Positions 60,822 to 64,000 of a DNA stretch of 64,000 nucleotides are shown piece after piece. Source of the DNA: Variovorax sp. PMC12 (GTDB lineage: Bacteria; Pseudomonadota; Gammaproteobacteria; Burkholderiales; Burkholderiaceae_C). Below the pieces are notes generated by a model, which searched no databases, was not told the DNA's origin, and worked only from the letters and a program-made list of their open reading frames with translations. How positions within the stretch are numbered: the stretch's first letter is position 1; every line of letters starts with the position of its first letter. A program made the position numbers and the translations under genes. The stretch lies in NCBI RefSeq assembly GCF_003019815.1, contig NZ_CP027773.1, positions 1,871,001 to 1,935,000 on the forward strand. The letters run 5' to 3'.

Positions 60822-62959
60822 AGAGGAAGAAATTTTCGCAAGAAAACTATCAACGGCAATCCGAAACGGGAGAGTGCGGCTTAGCCTGCATATCAATGAT
60901 CGCAAGTTACTACGGAAAGTCCGTAGGCCTCTCCAGCATCCGCAGGAAATTCCCCATTTCATCGAGGGGAACGACTCTTAAAATGCTTATTGAGCTAGCA
61001 GACGCTCTACAACTTCAAAGCCGAGCCGTTCGGCTGGATCTAGATAGTATTTCCGGACTTCAGCTGCCAGCCATCCTACATTGGGAGCTCAATCACTATG
61101 TAATTCTGATTGAGGTCTCGACAAAAAATGGAGAAATAACATACCTCCTTGCAGATCCTGCAATAGGAATTAGAAAAGCAGCAGAAAAAGAATTTTCTCA
61201 GGGATTCACGGGAGTCGCACTCGAAATCAACCCCAATAAAGAATTTCTTCCAGAGCGAGCCCATACAAGACTTCAGGTCAAGCAACTCTGGTCTGGAATG
61301 CACGGCATTGTCGCAGCCTTGCTGAAGGTGCTGGCCCTTTCTCTGCTCATACAGGCGATATCTCTTGTAATGCCGTTTTATCTTCAGACGGCTGTCGATA
61401 CCGTTGTGCCCGCTCAAGACAAAGATCTAGCCAAGGTGCTGTTCGTTGGGTTTCTTGGGCTTCTGGCAATCAACACCGTTTCCTCTTGGACACGCTCCCA
61501 GTTGATGCTGATTTTGGGAAATAGACTCTCCCTTCAAACCACTACCAATTTATTTAGACATACCGTTTTCCTGCCGACGCTGTGGTTTGAAAGACGGCAT
61601 CTAGGTGATGTTATATCTCGATTTGGCTCCATGCAACCCATTAACGATTTGATCAGCAGAGGGTTAGTCTCTGGAATTGTGGATGGCATCCTGGCGCTGC
61701 TTACGCTCGGATTGATGATTCTATATTCTCCCATTCTGTCAGGAATCGCGATTTTTGCCGTCTTTCTAATCTCGCTGATAAAAGTCTTTTATTTCAACGC
61801 AGCTAAGATACTGAGCGACAACCTTTTATCGGCACAGGCCAACGAAGAAAGCGTTTTTATAGAAAGCATCCGCGGGATTGAGACGATAAAAGGCTTCTGC
61901 CAAGAAAGCAGTCGTCAAAAGATTTGGCAAGGAAAAAAAAATGCTTCTGTTGAAGCGACGATCAACAACGGAAAACTCTCGGCCAATTTCGAAGCAGCGA
62001 GCGCGGCGGCAGTAGGCCTTGAGGCGCTCCTGTTTGTCTATATAGGCGCGAACCTTGTGATCAATGCGGAAGTCACATTGGGAATGATGTTCGCTTATCA
62101 AGCGTACAAACAGAATTTTATTGGTGCAGCAGTTCGATTAGTCGATCAATTAATGAGCTATAAGCTGCTAGGAGTTCATTTAGATCGAATTTCAGACATT
62201 GCATTTTCGCGGGGCGACTCCTTGCCTGACATGGAGGATTTCGCATCGGCGCCATTTAAAAACCTGGAGTTGAAAAACATTCAATTTCAATATTCACATG
62301 AATCACCAAAAGTCTTGGAAAATTTGGACCTGAAAATTCAATTTGGAAAGACGACCGCGATCATTGGAAAATCAGGCTGTGGAAAAACGACTTTGGTAAA
62401 GATTTTATGTGGAATACTCGAGGCCCAATCCGGTGAATTTTTGATCGATGGCATGCCGCTTGAAAACTATGGTCGGCGACGATATCGAAATCAGCTCGGG
62501 ATAGTCAGTCAAAATGACACCTTATTTTCGGGGTCATTAGCTGAAAACATATCGTTCTTCGATCCAGACTATGACAAGGATTGGCTAGTAAGTTGTTGCC
62601 GTCAGGCTGCAATACACGATGAAATAAACTCAATGCCAATGGGTTATGACACCATGGTTGGGGACATGGGATCAAATTTATCCGGGGGTCAGAAGCAAAG
62701 AATTTTGCTTGCTCGCGCTCTGTATAAAAAACCAACCATCTTGATTATTGACGAAGGGACCGCGCATCTTGACATCAGTACAGAAAAACTCGTTGCCGCA
62801 AGCATCAAGGCCTTAGGTATTACACGAATTATTGTTGCCCACCGCCCTGAAACAATAGGGAGCGCAGACCATGTTGTGGAGATTTTTCACAAAGCATCAG
62901 CGACTTTAGCGAGCACCGATGGTTTAATTCGACAGTCAAGGCAAACCAATGCATTTTAG
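60818..62959 (+). CDS. C39-peptidase ABC exporter (bacteriocin type)
   Basis: A 713-residue peptidase-containing transporter like CvaB. The peptidase domain (residues about 10-140) has Gln14, catalytic Cys20 in GECGLAC, His93 in LNHYVIL and Asp113 in LADPA, so it should be active on double-glycine leaders. The membrane domain (about 165-430) has six helices. The ATPase domain has GKSGCGKTTLV, NLSGGQKQRILLARAL, ILIIDEGTAHLD and VAHRPET. The start is TTG at 60818, giving a TTGA overlap with the adaptor gene stop; no better start is visible. It exports and cleaves the precursor upstream. Confidence 0.93.
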   Translation: MKRKKFSQENYQRQSETGECGLACISMIASYYGKSVGLSSIRRKFPISSRGTTLKMLIELADALQLQSRAVRLDLDSISGLQLPAILHWELNHYVILIEVSTKNGEITYLLADPAIGIRKAAEKEFSQGFTGVALEINPNKEFLPERAHTRLQVKQLWSGMHGIVAALLKVLALSLLIQAISLVMPFYLQTAVDTVVPAQDKDLAKVLFVGFLGLLAINTVSSWTRSQLMLILGNRLSLQTTTNLFRHTVFLPTLWFERRHLGDVISRFGSMQPINDLISRGLVSGIVDGILALLTLGLMILYSPILSGIAIFAVFLISLIKVFYFNAAKILSDNLLSAQANEESVFIESIRGIETIKGFCQESSRQKIWQGKKNASVEATINNGKLSANFEAASAAAVGLEALLFVYIGANLVINAEVTLGMMFAYQAYKQNFIGAAVRLVDQLMSYKLLGVHLDRISDIAFSRGDSLPDMEDFASAPFKNLELKNIQFQYSHESPKVLENLDLKIQFGKTTAIIGKSGCGKTTLVKILCGILEAQSGEFLIDGMPLENYGRRRYRNQLGIVSQNDTLFSGSLAENISFFDPDYDKDWLVSCCRQAAIHDEINSMPMGYDTMVGDMGSNLSGGQKQRILLARALYKKPTILIIDEGTAHLDISTEKLVAASIKALGITRIIVAHRPETIGSADHVVEIFHKASATLASTDGLIRQSRQTNAF

Positions 62960-64000
62960 TGTTTGGCAAAAAAAACGCGCTCGAAAATGGGCAATTTATC
63001 TCCTAACTCTAATAGTTTTTCTTTTCCTATTGGCGCGGGATTCAGGGGTAATTAGAGATCGCATAATCGGGTACCTATATGGCATTACAATTAAAAACTC
63101 GCCTCCAATGCCCCTGGTTGCAGCCCAAAAGGAGTATGTTTGTTCGGCTAATGAGGTAACGCTATCTCCGTCGGGAAATTACGCAATTTTTGAGCGCGGA
63201 GAACGCAAAACCAACATCATGGCATCGAGTGGAACCGCGATGCAGGTAGTCGATCTGGTATGTTTAAAAAACAATAATCCAATGGAAAATTGTGCCGTTC
63301 ATTTAGCTGGCTTTGATGGAATGCGCCCTTTTGCTTGGCTAAGAGATGAAAGTGCGATATTTGCAATGGAAAATGAAACAAATCTAATAAAAATCGCACT
63401 AAGCCCTGTGGGCTCTATGAATTCCCCCCGTATCGTAGAACGAGTCAAGTTTGATAGTTTTAGTGCAATCAGATCATTAACAAAATCCGGGGTGACTGAT
63501 GATAGTTCTGCAAAAATTAACGTGGATCGCTTGAATGAATTGAATCGCGAAGTGTTTGAGCGTGTACGTAAAAATGACACCGTCGTAGGGATTTCGCTAA
63601 TGGCAGACGGGAAAGTTGGAGTCTTTGCCAGGACCGAAGACTTGCAATCTGTCATATACGACGATTGGAGGCGCTTTGAACAAGGGACAAAAGAAATGGT
63701 GATCCATTCGTCTGTACTTGCTCCCGCTCCCGGCGGCGAGAGTGAAAAACTGCTGGTACTGGGGACAGGGTTTGCGACCCAGAGCGATGGCTTTGAAATT
63801 GCCAATTCCAACGCATCATATGCGAGCAAGCCTCTCTTATCTCCTCAAGACGGGCAATGGCTGGGGTGGTTCGACTTAAAAGATTTACGGCTTAGTCAGA
63901 ATTTAATTAATGGCAATGCGGCAGAAAATGAGGTCAAAACTATTTTAAAGGACCCCTCACAGACAATTTCTGGCCTTTCTATTTCGGACTCTGGCGACTT
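62949..64000 (+). CDS. Membrane-anchored protein of unknown function, partial (runs off window)
   Basis: An ATG at 62949 opens a frame that stays open to the window end, at least 350 residues, overlapping the ABC gene by 11 nt. After a basic start (MHFSVWQKKRARKW) a single helix AIYLLTLIVFLFLLARDSG anchors it, with the rest probably outside the membrane. Repeated phrases such as VTLSPSGNYAIFERG, PLLSPQDGQWLGWFD and GLSISDSGD suggest a beta-propeller of the TolB kind. Overlap with the exporter suggests one operon. Possible roles are immunity, peptide maturation or display; none is shown. Confidence 0.8.
   Translation, partial: MHFSVWQKKRARKWAIYLLTLIVFLFLLARDSGVIRDRIIGYLYGITIKNSPPMPLVAAQKEYVCSANEVTLSPSGNYAIFERGERKTNIMASSGTAMQVVDLVCLKNNNPMENCAVHLAGFDGMRPFAWLRDESAIFAMENETNLIKIALSPVGSMNSPRIVERVKFDSFSAIRSLTKSGVTDDSSAKINVDRLNELNREVFERVRKNDTVVGISLMADGKVGVFARTEDLQSVIYDDWRRFEQGTKEMVIHSSVLAPAPGGESEKLLVLGTGFATQSDGFEIANSNASYASKPLLSPQDGQWLGWFDLKDLRLSQNLINGNAAENEVKTILKDPSQTISGLSISDSGD

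Overview
The window looks like a chromosomal segment of a high-GC betaproteobacterium of the Comamonadaceae, most like Variovorax. Evidence is the full 14-gene nuo operon followed by a DUF2818 gene, the tpiA-secG-tRNA-Leu-nuo order, the GC-rich codon use, and the clustering of a NIT-ANTAR regulator, nrt transporter, nirBD and nasA. This assignment is an inference from gene content, not from a search.

Layout. Positions 1-1.4 kb hold the livG gene and part of livF of a branched-chain amino acid importer. A divergent AGE-family epimerase follows (1.6-2.8 kb), then a tripartite EmrAB-NodT-type efflux operon under a MarR regulator (2.9-7.8 kb), and a divergent ABCB-type exporter (7.9-9.7 kb). From 9.7 to 31 kb almost everything is on the minus strand. 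Read in transcription order it is rpsO, pnp, quinone oxidoreductase, tpiA, secG, tRNA-Leu(GAG), nuoA-N, DUF2818, a Nudix hydrolase and DUF1178. A mixed block follows (31-36 kb): an aminotransferase, a LivK-like binding protein, a small heat shock protein, an alpha/beta hydrolase and tsaD.

Nitrate assimilation occupies 36.2-53 kb. A NIT-ANTAR regulator precedes a leader RNA with an ANTAR-type hairpin and a terminator, then nrtABD. A second regulator joins an ANTAR domain to a PilJ/NarX-type domain with two P-box-like motifs. Next come a NarK-type transporter, a PP2C phosphatase/Ser-Thr kinase fusion, nirB, nirD, nasA, ybiB and cobA (siroheme supply). A polyamine-type ABC importer (53.1-57.6 kb) is interrupted between its two permease genes by a roughly 257 bp palindromic repeat.

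At about 57.7 kb the composition shifts sharply to AT-rich DNA that continues to the window end. The boundary carries the 3' stub of a truncated gene and a decayed IS21-family istA fragment. Beyond it lies what looks like a horizontally acquired peptide-secretion locus: a 147-residue precursor with a canonical double-glycine leader, a CvaA/HlyD-like adaptor, a C39-peptidase ABC exporter with its catalytic triad intact, and an overlapping membrane-anchored protein of unknown function that runs off the end. A small divergent gene may encode another peptide. This locus and the dual-ANTAR nitrate regulation are the most interesting parts of the window.
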